Source: Oncomelania hupensis (taxonomy: Eukaryota > Mollusca > Gastropoda > Littorinimorpha > Pomatiopsidae). From it: a DNA stretch of 64,000 nt. The notes under the pieces are model-generated. The model ran no database searches and had not been told where the DNA came from. It saw only the letters and a list, made by a program, of their open reading frames with translations. Every line of letters starts with the position of its first letter. The first letter of the stretch is position 1. Shown here piece after piece: positions 38,287-51,690 of the stretch. A program made the position numbers and the translations under genes. The stretch lies in assembly GCA_036898135.1 (NCBI GenBank), contig CM072526.1:3050129-3114128 (forward strand), in the 5' to 3' direction.

Positions 38287-41200
38287 CTGTCCACGTGCCA
38301 GCCCAAGGCCAAAGGCAGCACAGAACAGAGGCAAGAGACAGAATGTTTACACAACAAGAGGCAAAGAAAGAGCAATTTACACAATGGGAGGCTAACAGAG
38401 GGACAAGTACACAACAGAGGCACAAAAGAGAAAAGTACACAACAGAGCCAAGAAAGAGAAATGTTACACAAGAGAGAATCCTAATAGGGGTTCATTCCCT
38501 GAGAATAAAATGCCAGGGGACAAAAAATCCTTTCATTATGATGAGGCCGTCTCGTAAGGTGCAAAATATCCACACTGGCACATGCTCAGGCCAGATAAAG
38601 CGAAGCAGGAAGAAAAGAATAAACTCAGACCAGGATGGAGAATAGCTCAAAGAGACATCCTAGTTCCAAGGTAATGATAAAACTTTGTGTCAAGCTATAA
38701 TAAAACAAGGGAATAGAAGATAAAAAATTTTTTTAAAAATAATATTAAAACAAGAGGAAAATGAAAATGAATGAAACAAAAGTCACTGAGAAAGAGGATG
38801 ATGGCACAAAATGATAAAACAACTGTAAACTAAAATGGAGTGCTGGGGTAATAAACCAAATTTTCAATGCTGTTAAAACACATTTGTGCAGAGGAATGCA
38901 GCAAACGTACATTGAAAATCATCCCAAGGGACAGGGTGGGTGGGGTGGGGGGGTGAGTAGATGACGGATAGGAGCTGTAGATATATGTGTTGGTTGACAG
39001 TATTACGGAATAAGCACACAGAAAATAATAACAATAAGAGAAAAACAGTAAGTGAAGCTAACTATTAACATGATGTAATCACAAAAAAGCAGCCTGATTT
39101 GGCATCTACTCCTCCCTTTGAACAAAGCTAAAGCAAGTGTGAGGTCATTTTTTTATACACACCTTTACACTTAAGATAGCACCATGGACACCACTAGACA
39201 GCATATCATTGAAATTTTATGAAACCACAGAATTGAGGTGAAAGCGCTTTGGTGGGTGTTTAAACGGTTTAAAAGGTAACTGAGGTCCCACATAAAGTCA
39301 TCGGTTTCGCTAGCAGGGTGATCTCTAAAGCAGTCATTGAACGCCACTTCAGACTATAAGCACAGCATTGTGCCCTACAGATGGATCTGTGGGTCAACCT
39401 TCCCTGAGTTTTGTGTGTAGTTCACCGGTACTTTTAGGGAGATGAGCCCTTTACTGTATTAGCAGAGGATATTTCAAACACTCGGACATGGTGTTTATAT
39501 TGGAATTACAAACACACAAATCAAGACGTGAGAAGTGTATGAATATAATAAGCAAATGGTCATCTCCTAGCGCGAATTAGGGGGTGTATAATATTTGCGC
39601 GACACACTTTTGATCTGAATGTCGCTTGAGGTGAAATAAAAATTGTAAGAATTACAAAGTAAAGCGCCCAACACCAAAAATAAAAGGGGACAAAAATTAC
39701 CAGATTGAGAAACAAGTGTGCTACACAAACGCACATAAATTAATGGAGTACTGGGGAGAGGAACACAATGAAACTATAACATCAGCCACGATGATCAACT
39801 ATTACTAAGCTAATTAAAAGCAAAAGCGGCAATTGAAAACAAAAGATAAAATATAAAGGGCACGCGTGTGTGAAGGGGAGAAGTATGAATGAAGCCAGTA
39901 GGTGTTGCGTGCTTGATTAAAAATAAATAAATAAAAAAATAAACCAGATGTGAGATGAACTCAAGACTATGCAAGTTCGGCTGTCGACTATGGGTGCACA
40001 CTAAAGAAGTAAAGCAGCTGGTCTCCGATGAATGACAACATCTGTCAAATGAGCTTGAACATTACGCACCAAAAACTATGCTTTCAACAGACCCACACGA
40101 AATAATTAAAATGTGAAGGAATGAAGAGTGACGGAAAACACAAAAGCATTAGGCAAATCCAGCAATTATGTTGTACGCTAGGATCTTACACATGAACTTA
40201 TTTTACATCAAATTACAACTTTTAATGAAAAATGAAAAATCAGATCTTTTTAAAGCAGAAAATTGGCAAGATGGAGAGTTAGGGGATGGGTGGATGAAAG
40301 ATGAATACTGCTTAGTCTATTTTCTTTTTCAACACAACAAACATCATATATGATGAATATATGACTGAATATTCACATATACAAATTTACCCAGCTCTTT
40401 GACGTTGACAAATTACATACAAATGCAAACATATCCTTAAATCATCTAAAATAAATTAACACATACTCTGAAGAAAAACAGTCACAGTCATCACAACATT
40501 ATAATGACAACATCCTTACCATACCATTCCATTAAACAAACAACATCATTAAAATACGGTCAATTTATACACATAAAAAAAAAAAAATCAGATAGAATTG
40601 AATTTGTCAAAAGAATAAAACTAAAAACAACACAAACACAATATTTTTGTGTCAAGTTACTGCGCAAAACTTCTGAATTAGTTTGGAAATAAAACGACAA
40701 AACATTGCAAAGTCTTTACTGTAAATGAAATTCATAAAAACTATTGTTCCAATTTAAAATAAATAAATAGATCACTTTCTCCGGAGCAATACAATTAAAG
40801 ATGGAAGCTACTTAGCTCACTTTCTCCGGAGCTATAATATAAATGATGAAAGCAACTTAAGTTCACTTTCTCCGGAGCTATATTATAAAATGATGAAAGT
40901 TGCTTAGCTGACTTTCTCTGGAGCTATAATATAAATGCTGAAAGCAACTTAAGTTCACTTTCTCCGGAGCTATAATATAAATGATGAAAGTTGCATAGCC
41001 TTTCTCCGGAGCTTTAATATAAATGATGAAAGTTGCTTAGCTGATTTTCTCTGGAGCTATAATATAAATGATGAAAGTTGCTTAGCTGACTTTCTCTGGA
41101 GCTATAATATAAATGATGAAAGCAACTTAAGTTCACTTTCTCCGGAGCTCCAATATAAATGATGAAAGCAGCTTAGCTGACTTTCTCCGGGGCTATAATA

Positions 41201-41396
41201 TAAATATGCAAGCTGCTTAGTTCACTTTCTCCGGAGTTGTAATATAAATGATGAAAGCTGCTTAGCTCATTTTCTCAGGAGCTATACACATTAACACATG
41301 ATGAATGATGCTCCTTTCTGCTCAATAAACATGACCTGAACACAGAAAAGCACAATGGTAATGAGATATGATTGGCAAAATTGCTCAACTTCCTAC
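38287..41396 (-). other. Intron between V1 and V2
   Basis: A 3.1-kb intron. The first part next to V1 is the 46-bp minisatellite described separately; the rest is AT-rich single-copy-looking sequence without exon features. Confidence 0.65.
40765..41290. repeat. 46-bp minisatellite beside V1
   Basis: About eleven copies of a unit reading on the + strand CTTTCTCCGGAGCTATAATA then TAAATGATGAAAGCAACTTA and AGTTCA, with variants (TTGC/CAAC swaps, CTCTGGAG). Each unit carries the palindrome CTCCGGAG. In the gene sense each unit contains TTTATATTATAG, which looks like a weak splice acceptor. Confidence 0.93.
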
Positions 41397-41480
41397 CTGT
41401 GTGGCAAGCCAAGTGCCTCTCTAAGTGTTGTTTCTGCTTGAAAGCCTTGTCACATGAATGGCATGAGAAGGGGCGAATAT
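41397..41480 (-). CDS. Variant finger exon V1
   Basis: This is an 84-bp exon, phase 1 in and out, holding one finger: [20 protein letters not shown] followed by ERHLACHTG. Zinc ligands are spaced C-x2-C-x12-H-x3-H. Helix residues -1/2/3/6 are Q/Q/H/R. It is the only array member ending HTG rather than HSG and starting DIRPF, and its donor is G/GTAGGA rather than the GTGAG used elsewhere. It may therefore be constitutive or the oldest member. The GGTGGCTG intronic motif is absent; a 46-bp minisatellite begins about 110 nt past its donor. Confidence 0.88.
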
Positions 41481-41750
41481 CTGTATCAAGAAACAAGCAC
41501 AAATGTAATTTCTATTGCTCAAAACTAGTAAGTAAACTTACAAAACCATGTACCAAAAAGACTTGTACAACTTTCGCTCTCCTCTACTGTCCCATGCAAA
41601 CTAAACCTGACTTTAAGTTTGTGTCCACAAACTATCACCTCCCACACAACTTTCAACAACAAAAATTTAATACAAATAAAATATATCACAAAGATCAACA
41701 TTACTTACAAAATAATATAGTTCCCCTCCCCTCACTTTATATCTCTCTTA

Positions 41751-42100
41751 GTTTAGGGTTAAGGTCACTTCAAAGTACCTAGATTGACTACAGCTCCAGT
41801 GACCTTGACCTTGGAGTGAGATTGACAAAATTTGCACAGTATGTGCATCTCATTGTTATCTATCATGCAATCAAAGATTCATAAGTGCAATATTAATGAC
41901 CTAAACAATTTTTTATTCACTTTTTGACCAACATTTATTGAACGTGTGACCTTGAAGTGAAGTCGTTTATTCACTAATCATTTATGAGGTCTCATGGATA
42001 TACACCATCTTACCAAAATTGGTTGTGATTGTTGAAATGGAATCCGAGATATTAATTTACTTGCACATTTTGCTCGGATGGACGGTGACAGACGGACAAA
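41751..42100. repeat. Dispersed repeat, copy A (CCTTGACC family)
   Basis: This copy matches 44512-44840 over most of its length, sharing CACTTCAAAGTACCT, CAGCTCCAGTGACCTTG, GAAGTGAAG and CACCATCTTACCAA words in the same order and orientation. Sequences rich in GACCTTGACC are widespread in mollusc genomes. Confidence 0.85.
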
Positions 42101-42340
42101 ATTTTTAGTTTTAAAATATAATTTATGGACAATTCAAAACTCATCTCGCAAAGATTGAAAAAAATCTCGATTTTTCTTTTTGTGTGTGTGTGTGTGGGGG
42201 GGGGGGGGGGGAAGGTAGGGGGATGGGGATGGTGGGAGGGCAGTACACAGACTCAGAATGCTATGCATGCCAGTCAAAAAGAGAGAGGTCAGCAAAGGGT
42301 TGTTTTGCAAAACCCCCATGGTAAATAAGCACAATACAAT

Positions 42341-43379
42341 TAGGTACTCCAAAGCCTTCATTGGCTCTTGTCTGCTCGGCAGTTTTGACTCAGTTTTGAC
42401 TTCACTTTCAACACTTATTATTAATGTAAAACTGCATCAAAACGAACAGTGACTGTATTCAAATAAAAATTGAAAGCTTTATCTTTACATCTGAGTTGTT
42501 TTTAATGCATGTTTATGCGAAAGATTCCGAGAAAACAGCTTTTGAATACGCTTCTATCCGAGCTCTGAATGCCGCTGCGAAACAAAATGTCAGCGCGTCT
42601 GCTGCGAGGTGGCTCGTTTCAAACTCTAAGTGCTTTAAGATATTTCATTGGATTGCCTAAAAATAAGAACCAATGAGAAGTTCGGATACTTAGCTTCATT
42701 TACATATCAAATATGGTGGGCTCTGATGTGTGAAAGTGTTGTTACGAGCCGAACAAAGTGGTTAAAGCGGTTTTGATGTAAGTTTGATTTAAACTAGAAT
42801 TTTAAAAATTAGCAAGAAATAAAGAGCAGACTTTCCTTTATAAAACTAGGGTATTTATTAATTTGTGCATTACTCTATCACGGTGCACTTTGCCATAGAA
42901 AAGTGTACACAAACGGTGTTCGGGTTATCCTGCGGCCATGGCGAACTTGTAGGCCTATTCAGCGACACGAGTGCTGAGCGTAGTAGCACACTAGTAGGCC
43001 TATAATTTGCCGGCATGCACTGCGAATTTGATGATTTCCCAACTTTGAAGCACCAAAACAGCTAAACATTACATGGGATAGGCCTGCAGAAAATTGGGCT
43101 TGGAGTATAAGTAACATATGAAGGGGTTACCTGTCAAAAATCAGCTTTCTGGTATGAATATTGGCTTTACTTTGAGACTCCAAAGTTGTCAATTTCTTCA
43201 ATTCCAAAACGTTGCCAAAAAACCACCAACATTCGCCATTTTCAAACATTAATAACTTTTTACCTATTTGTCCTATGGGGAAAAAAATATACTACTGTGT
43301 TCACAATAAAAAGATCTATGTAAATAGTCTTTAGTGTCCAAACTGAGTTAAAGAAAATCAAAAATCACTTTGGAGTACC
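42341..43379. mobile_element. About 1.04-kb element with inverted termini
   Basis: The left end is GGTACTCCAAAG (42343) and the right end CTTTGGAGTACC (to 43379), which are inverted copies. Both sides are flanked by CAATACAAT (42332-42340 and 43380-43388). No transposase is visible inside, so it would be a non-autonomous element. The 9-bp flank match may be a target duplication or just the minisatellite word it sits in. Confidence 0.55.
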
Positions 43380-43845
43380 CAATACAATGGTCAAACCCGT
43401 GGTAAATAAGAACAATACAATGGTCAAATCCATGGTAAATAAGCTCAATACAATGGTCAAACCCGTGGTAAATAAGAACAATACAATGGTCAAATCCATG
43501 GTAAATAAGCTCAATACAATGGTCAAACCCGTGGTAAATAAGAACAATACAATGGTCAAACCCGTGGTAAATAAGAACAATACAATGGTCAAATCCATGG
43601 TAAATAAGCTCAATACAATGGTCAAACCCGTGGTAAATAAGAACAATACAATGGTCAAACCCGTGGTAAATAAGAACAATACAATGGTCAAATCCATGGT
43701 AAATAAGAACAATACAATGGTCAAATCCATGGTAAATAAGCTCAATACAATGGTCAAATCCATGGTAAATAAGCTCAATACAATGGTCAAATCCATGGTA
43801 AATAAGCTCAATACAATGGTCAAACAAACAAAATATCATTTGTAA
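43380..43845. repeat. 33-bp minisatellite, about 14 copies, two unit types
   Basis: The unit is CAATACAATGGTCAAACCCG then TGGTAAATAAGAA, alternating with a second type (CAAATCCATGG, AAGCT). Because 33 is a multiple of three, long reading frames stay open on both strands; these are not genes. A two-copy 40-bp unit (CAAACAAACAAAATATCATT) follows to 43883. Confidence 0.95.
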
Positions 43846-44134
43846 GCACAATACAATGGTCAAACAAACAAAATATCATTTGTAACAAACGCCAAACATG
43901 ATTGTACTACAAATGCAGGTAAGAGGGTGAGGGTGCAAGGTAAAGATTCTGGAACCATCACATTTTATTCCCCCCCTCCTCCATCTTCCCAGGGGGAAGC
44001 CCATATGAATCACATGCCTCTTGTGGAACTTGCAATATTTAACATGAAAATGATTGTCCAGGGGACAAAAGGGAAAAAAAAAGGAACAGTGGCATTAAAA
44101 TGCAAAGTAATACCGACTTTGAGCTTTCTATTCT

Positions 44135-44300
44135 CTTGACCTTGAGATGACCTTGACCTCCAGCTCCAAATACACTCATATAATATCAAATTAACTACAG
44201 CAATAGTTGTACTATGCTAAAAAACAACAACAGCGATCTTGGGATGACCTTGACCTTCAGCAACTTGACCTTGGTATGACCTTGACCTTCACGTGACCTC
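44135..44300. repeat. GACCTTGACC-rich segment
   Basis: Multiple TGACCTTGACCT words in close succession, likely part of the same dispersed family as the flanking copies. Confidence 0.7.
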
Positions 44301-44373
44301 TAATGCTCATGTATGATCAAATAACCCAATGTTGTTGCATACTATGGTTTAAATCGCCGTTCTTCTGTATAAT

Positions 44374-44377
<4 letters not shown>

Positions 44378-44406
<29 letters not shown>
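44378..44406. repeat. Poly-T tract
   Basis: Twenty-nine consecutive T on the + strand. Confidence 0.95.
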
Positions 44407-44408
<2 letters not shown>

Positions 44409-44511
44409 AAGGCCTAAAATGACCTTGACCTTTAAGACCAACACAAAAGCGGAACAATATGAAAGATCAATCTATCATCTCTAAATACAACACGTTCGAA
44501 CTTTACTGTTG

Positions 44512-44840
44512 TAGTTTAGGGTCAAGGGCACTTCAAAGTACCTATACTAACAGACTTTGGACAGCTCCAGTGACCTTGGAGTGAGGTTGACCAAATGTGC
44601 ACTGGCCGTGTGTCTCATTGATATCTATCATGCATCAAAAGAGTTCAATATTACTAACTTCGGAAAAAAATTGAAATTTTTTGACCATCATTTGTTGACC
44701 CTGTGACCTTGACCTTGAAGTGAAGCCATTCATTCACTGATCATTTATGCTGTCTCACGGATAGACACCATCTTACCAAGTTTGGTTGTGATACTTAAAA
44801 TAGGTTCTGAGATAGTAATCCACTTAAAAGTTTTGAACAT
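44512..44840. repeat. Dispersed repeat, copy B (CCTTGACC family)
   Basis: Same order of conserved words as copy A at 41751-42100, direct orientation. It ends about 100 bp past the donor of exon 4. Confidence 0.85.
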
Positions 44841-44895
44841 CAAAGCACCACAGTGATTGTTCAGCTTTTAAAAGGAAACTATGAGTTATGCTTTA

Positions 44896-46756
<1,861 letters not shown>

Positions 46757-46873
46757 CTCCTTTTTATGGAAGGATCGGCCACAGTAATCACAGGGGTTTA
46801 AGCCGCCTCCTGAAGGAGATGAGGTGGAGGCTAACAGACGATTGGCGGCCGCAATCTGCGCCCGTGCTATTTC
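46757..46873 (-). CDS. Exon 3: helical linker and first half of zinc finger 1
   Basis: This exon is 117 bp, phase 0 in and out, with acceptor GTGCACAG and donor GAG/GTAAAT. It encodes about residues 104-142: an Ala-rich helical stretch (EIARAQIAAANRLLA), a Ser/Gly linker, then the start of finger 1 (NPCDYCGRSFHKKE). The two zinc-binding cysteines are at about residues 131 and 134. The two histidines lie on the next exon, so the intron splits this finger between helix positions 2 and 3. Joining across the intron gives exactly 12 residues between the second Cys and the first His, which supports both splice sites. Confidence 0.83.
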
Positions 46874-47305
46874 CTGTGCACAGGAACCACACCTTATAAT
46901 ACTAAGTCACTCAACAGTGCTAGGCTAGCTCTCTTTGCCTTCTACATGGGTTACTGATACTGTGATAGTGAGCGATGTGGCATGACATGGCTGACCGATG
47001 GAGATACTGACATGTTGCGATTGAAAAATATGAAAAATGAAATATAACAGAAAACTGAAATAAAGAAAAATAAATATGAATAAAATAACATAAATAAATA
47101 CTACATTCTATAAAAAATATATATATATAAAAAGGAATGAAATTATGAAAAACAAATGAAACTTATTAACACAACACAAGTTGAGTAAGAAAGCACTACA
47201 CGAACACCTTTTCTCCACAGGATAAGAAGAACAAAATGCCATTTTGAATTGTTTCAACATTCTCTGAAAAGAGTATGAAATGGTGATGTGATGGGTTGAC
47301 ATAAC

Positions 47306-47869
47306 TAGAGTACCGTGACCATCACGCGGCCACACCAAGGTGCGGCCAATTCTAATAACTCCTATTCTACTACCTTTAAAGCTTTGAAGAATCACAATTG
47401 CTTCCCTTGAGTCTACCTTAGCCTTTTTGTCATGATTTCCAGTTTATGGCCGCGCTCTGCATATGAATTTTACTGTCTGTAAGTATTGACCCAAGAAAAG
47501 TTTCTTTTTTGAGATTACGGTGACCATCACGCGGCCAGACCGAGGTGCGGCCAATTCTAATAACTCCTATTCTACTAGCTTTTTCTGTTTTTATTTTTTT
47601 CGTTTCTTGTCTTATTTGTGTTTTTGGTGGCCGCAGCTGTGGCTTATTGTTGGACGCACCTTGGCCACCTGGCCGCATCATGGTACACTGAAATTGTGCA
47701 GATATTGCTAAGTAGGTCCACAATGTTTCATTTATAGAACCCCGGCCAAGTCAGTGCCGTTACTGCGACCTCCCGATTCAAAAAATCAAACTTGGATTCT
47801 GATTGGTTCATAAACAAAAGAAGTATGAGAAAGTGTTCGCTCATGGCCGCAAGTGGTCACCCTACTCTA
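47306..47869. mobile_element. MITE-like nested inverted repeat, about 0.56 kb
   Basis: TAGAGTACCGTGACCATCAC at the left is an inverted match to GTGGTCACCCTACTCTA at the right. Inside, GTGACCATCACGCGGCCA-containing blocks are repeated directly (47316 and 47520), and CGCACCTTGGCCACCTGGCC is an inverted copy of the left block. No coding capacity. Family not identified. Confidence 0.6.
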
Positions 47870-48952
47870 TGACAAGTTCTGATCTGCGTATGATGAAATG
47901 CAATGTCCAGCAAAGCGATGATCGTGAGGCAGGGTAATTCAGTGAAACACACAAGACCTTTAAAGTTGCAGTTACACTTTTCTCCACACTGATACAGATT
48001 ATAATTCAGACAACTGCTGCCACAAGTTATTGAGAGGTTCATGCTAGTATAGTAATTGAATGACTTTACCACTACTTGCTGCTGATATTCTGTGAAGGGT
48101 CAGCGTGGGTGAACTTATTGATGCTGAGGTTCCATATACAATGAACAGCACAGTTCCCAGTTAATCGCTGTTCAAACAAACCTTGGGGTTAACTCACTCC
48201 CATTGCAATAGCAGTGATCCACTGCCCATCGCTTCCCCAGGCACTACTGCGATCACATTTTGAACTCTTGACGTTTTCTTTGCTTCAATTACACCAATTT
48301 CTGTATGAAACTAAAGTTCTAGCTTTCAAATGTGTTGTATTGCCCACTGTTTCATAAGCTATGGCTATGTTTAGTTCTTCAGCTGTAGAACGACTCAGCA
48401 AAGTTTAATTTCACAATCACTGACTTTGCGTGATTTTTGCCAACCAAAATGGCATCAACTACTTCAACAAAAATAGGATCATTTATACCCCAACTCTAAA
48501 TCAGATATTTTCCATTTGAAACATTTCAAACTGTGCACTATAGTGTACCAATATGTCAGCAATAACTCCTGATATTTTCATGTTCTTTTGTAAAGTACTT
48601 TTTTTTAAATATTTTTTTTTTTTTTTACTAAATAGTACAAATGGCAAGTAAACAGAAAAAAGCTTAGAACAAAATCGCCCAGTAGGGAGTGAGTTAATAA
48701 TGTTTGGTGAACGTTAGAGCATGAGATGAACGTTACACTAACTAACATTCAGAAGGACAAAACACAACAACTCTATTAGTTATGTTAAAACCTGACAACG
48801 ATCTACCATTTCGTTTAGTTTCCATTAATATAAAAACGACAAATATTTACACAGAAGGTATACACATTACAAAAATAAAATAAAATAAACCCTTCATCCC
48901 CTTAACACTTCATTTTCAAACCTTAAAAGGCTCTCAGACACGGTTGACTGTA

Positions 48953-49725
48953 CAGTGGAACCTCTCACAACGACCCCCCTCTATAACGACTCCCCCGCTA
49001 CAACGACCCATTTTATTTTAACCGATGTATTTCCTTATATTGCTGTCATCAGTATAGCGACTCCCTCGCTATAACGTCTAACGACCGATCTTTGCAGACC
49101 GTATAGCGACTTTCTCGGCATGACTGCACAATAAAAAATGTCTACGATCTTGTTCAGCACAGTCAGACAGGTACCTATATGTGACACGCCAGCCGATAAA
49201 GTAATCTTCTATAAGTTTGACGTCATCTTGTAACGTCACATTCTAGATTCTACTCGTTTGGGGTTTGCATTTCACTTTATTCACATCACGAGCGCGGCAC
49301 TGAGAAGAAGCAAAGAAAGCGTGATGGGATGATGGAGTCTACAAAGAAAATAAAATTTTTATCTCTGGAAGATCGAGTTAATGTTGTAAACAGACACAAA
49401 AAAGGAGAGACTGCCATTGCGATCGCAAAGAGTCTTTAAAGTTGGAAAAACACAAATTCAAGGAATTATCCGAGACAAGATGACATTCTTAAAAGGTGGG
49501 AAAGTGGTGATAATGCCGATCGTACGCGATCAAAACGGAGGAAGACAACATACTCGGAAGTAAATGAGAAAGTTTGGGATTGGTTTCTGGATGCTAGAAG
49601 AAAGAATATTCCGATCACTGGCAAATTGATTCAAGAAAAGGCCATTATGCTCTCTGTAAAGACCCCTCTCTATAAAGACCGATTTTTGTCAACATTTTCA
49701 AGGTCGTTGTAGAGAGGTTCCACTG
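48953..49725 (+). mobile_element. Internally deleted pogo/Tigger-type DNA transposon
   Basis: Termini CAGTGGAACCTCTCACAACG and, inverted, GTTGTAGAGAGGTTCCACTG are near-perfect inverted repeats, flanked on both sides by TA. This TA/CAG structure is typical of pogo/Tigger elements. Both ends also carry repeated 'ataacgac' words. It lies in the intron between exons 2 and 3. Confidence 0.88.
49329..49660 (+). pseudogene. CENP-B-like transposase N-terminus remnant
   Basis: Inside the element a Met-initiated frame gives KIKFLSLEDRVNVVNRHKKG, which resembles the first helix-turn-helix of pogo/Tigger transposases (CENP-B-N type), then stops. A frame change continues with KRWESGDNADRTRSKRRKTT and a VWDWFLDARRKNIPITGKLI segment typical of the second DNA-binding domain. 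The DDE catalytic domain is absent. Non-functional. Confidence 0.8.
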
Positions 49726-50773
49726 TATAACTAGCTATTGCCTCAGTGCAATGGAGGAGCCAGAAATGGGTAAGAAGGTGATGGACAAGGAAAGAGCTGG
49801 TGGATAGGGGTTGGGGTGGGGGACTTGAAGACAGCTTCATGTTTCAGCACACCAAAAAGTAGGTAAGGTTGGAGGTTGAAGGTGAAGTGCGGTGTGGGAC
49901 GTTGGTAGGCAGGTACTCAGGTATAAAAGGAAATTTTGGTGAGTTTGTGTCAACTTTACTCCTGCCTGTCAACTCCAACTACATATGCAGCCATGATCAC
50001 AATGTATTCAATTGTTTTAAAATTGTAATAAATATATTAATTCCATAATATTCATGGTTATAATGTATTTAGCTTCACAAATGTAACAAAGGTTTATGTC
50101 ACCTCCAACTGCAAGTTTCTTTCTATTTAAACAATGCAGCGACATTCAATATTCATTGTTTTTGTTTTATAATCAATAATGCAGCAATATTCATTTGTGA
50201 CTGTATTATGTATTCAGTGTCACAAATGTAACAGGACAAAAGAAAGATAAGGACAGGTGGGTTCAGGTAAGGCAGCACGTTAGAGCCACTGCAAACATGA
50301 TACATGTGCACATGAGTGCAAAAATGTCATTTGAACTTGCAGTACAAATAACCTGTGTGTTTCCACTGCAGGATTCTCACTGTAAAATGTTCATTGTGCT
50401 CGTAGGAGATTACTTTGCTTTCAGAATTCAAGCAATTTTCAGTTTTTGAAATCGTTACTCGTTACTATTTCTAAGTGATAGTGATACAAAGATGCTAAAG
50501 AGCAATGAGAAATATCACTGTCAGCTAAATGAAGTTCATAAACATCCAATACTAACAAACATGCAGCGCTGCCTTTGCAAAGACAATAATTGAGTTCACT
50601 TTGCTTTAGTCGTTTTGGATTACACAAAATTGATAAATGTACACTCGCTCAGTCATATTCCATACAAGTACACACAAAAAAGAAGTTAAATGACAATGTC
50701 AGTAAAAAAATCCAACACCTTTCACTAGTTTCAGATTACACAAAAACGATAGTTTATAATATTCAGCTACATA

Positions 50774-51280
50774 CCGTATTTTCCCATCTACAACACACAC
50801 CTGTGTTTAAGGTGCAGCCTCGTAAATAATATTTTTTACAAATGGAATCAAGAAATATTATTGAAATAGTTGCAACCAATGTCTAAGCCACAAATGAAGG
50901 CTTCAACATGTTCGCCAGAGGCCAATAGCTCAAGTAAAATGTCCTCTGGCGCTAGTACAAACTCGGTCAACGAGTTGTTAGAACTGCCATCTGCATCTGC
51001 ATCTGCTGTGCATGCGCTAGTGGACTCTGCATCCTCTGCTTTCTTCCTCAGGTTGTGTGTTCAAATCACACAGTTCACTCCAAACATGGATTTGAAAACC
51101 ACTCTTATCCCACAGAGATTGACGCAACATCGGCGTTGTGAAAATCAAAATGGCAGATGGCAGCACTGGAACGCCAGTCAAAATTAAAACTGGGGAAAAA
51201 TTCATGATACAAGGCGCAATCGTTTCAGGAAGAGGCAACAAGTAGCAGCTTATAGTTATACTATAGATGGGAAAATACAG
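50774..51280. mobile_element. 507-bp TA-flanked inverted-repeat element
   Basis: The left end CCGTATTTTCCCATCTA is an inverted copy of the right end TAGATGGGAAAATACAG, with TA on each side, as in Tc1/mariner-superfamily non-autonomous elements. The interior has no conserved transposase that I recognise. Confidence 0.78.
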
Positions 51281-51690
51281 TAGCCAATGACACCAAACTG
51301 ACAGCACACACCGTATCGTACAACAACTACAAATAAACATTCAGAAGAAAGAGTTAGCAGAAGGGATCATAATATTCCAGGGGTGTTGGAAGAGTCAGAA
51401 TTTCAAATTGCCAACAGGACCAGTCACCCAGCGAAAGCCAGTAGTACAAAATCATGTTCACTAGCCTGTTAACAAACTTCATACAATATCGAAAGGTGAA
51501 ATGTGTCTGCAGGAACAAGACCATGATAGGATCAAACTTAACAAAAGTATTGTTAGCTATAAAATTTTTACTTTGAATTTGAAGACTGGGTTAACATTAG
51601 TGTTATCAGCATCCCTGGTATACAAGCACTGCAGACAACACAGAGTGTCAGTAAGGGTCCAGCTCAACACAACAGAGAACGACGACCAAC

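Noticed and set aside
19013..41480. Separate small zinc-finger genes
   Set aside because: None of the fingers has its own start or stop; all have clean acceptor and donor sites in the same phase and fit one gene.
43380..43845. CRISPR-like regular repeat
   Set aside because: The units are contiguous with no unique spacers and the context is an animal gene; this is a 33-bp minisatellite.
43348..43863. Long open frames on both strands (repeated Val/Leu/Phe and Val/Asn/Lys peptides)
   Set aside because: They arise only because the repeat unit is a multiple of three; no coding signals.
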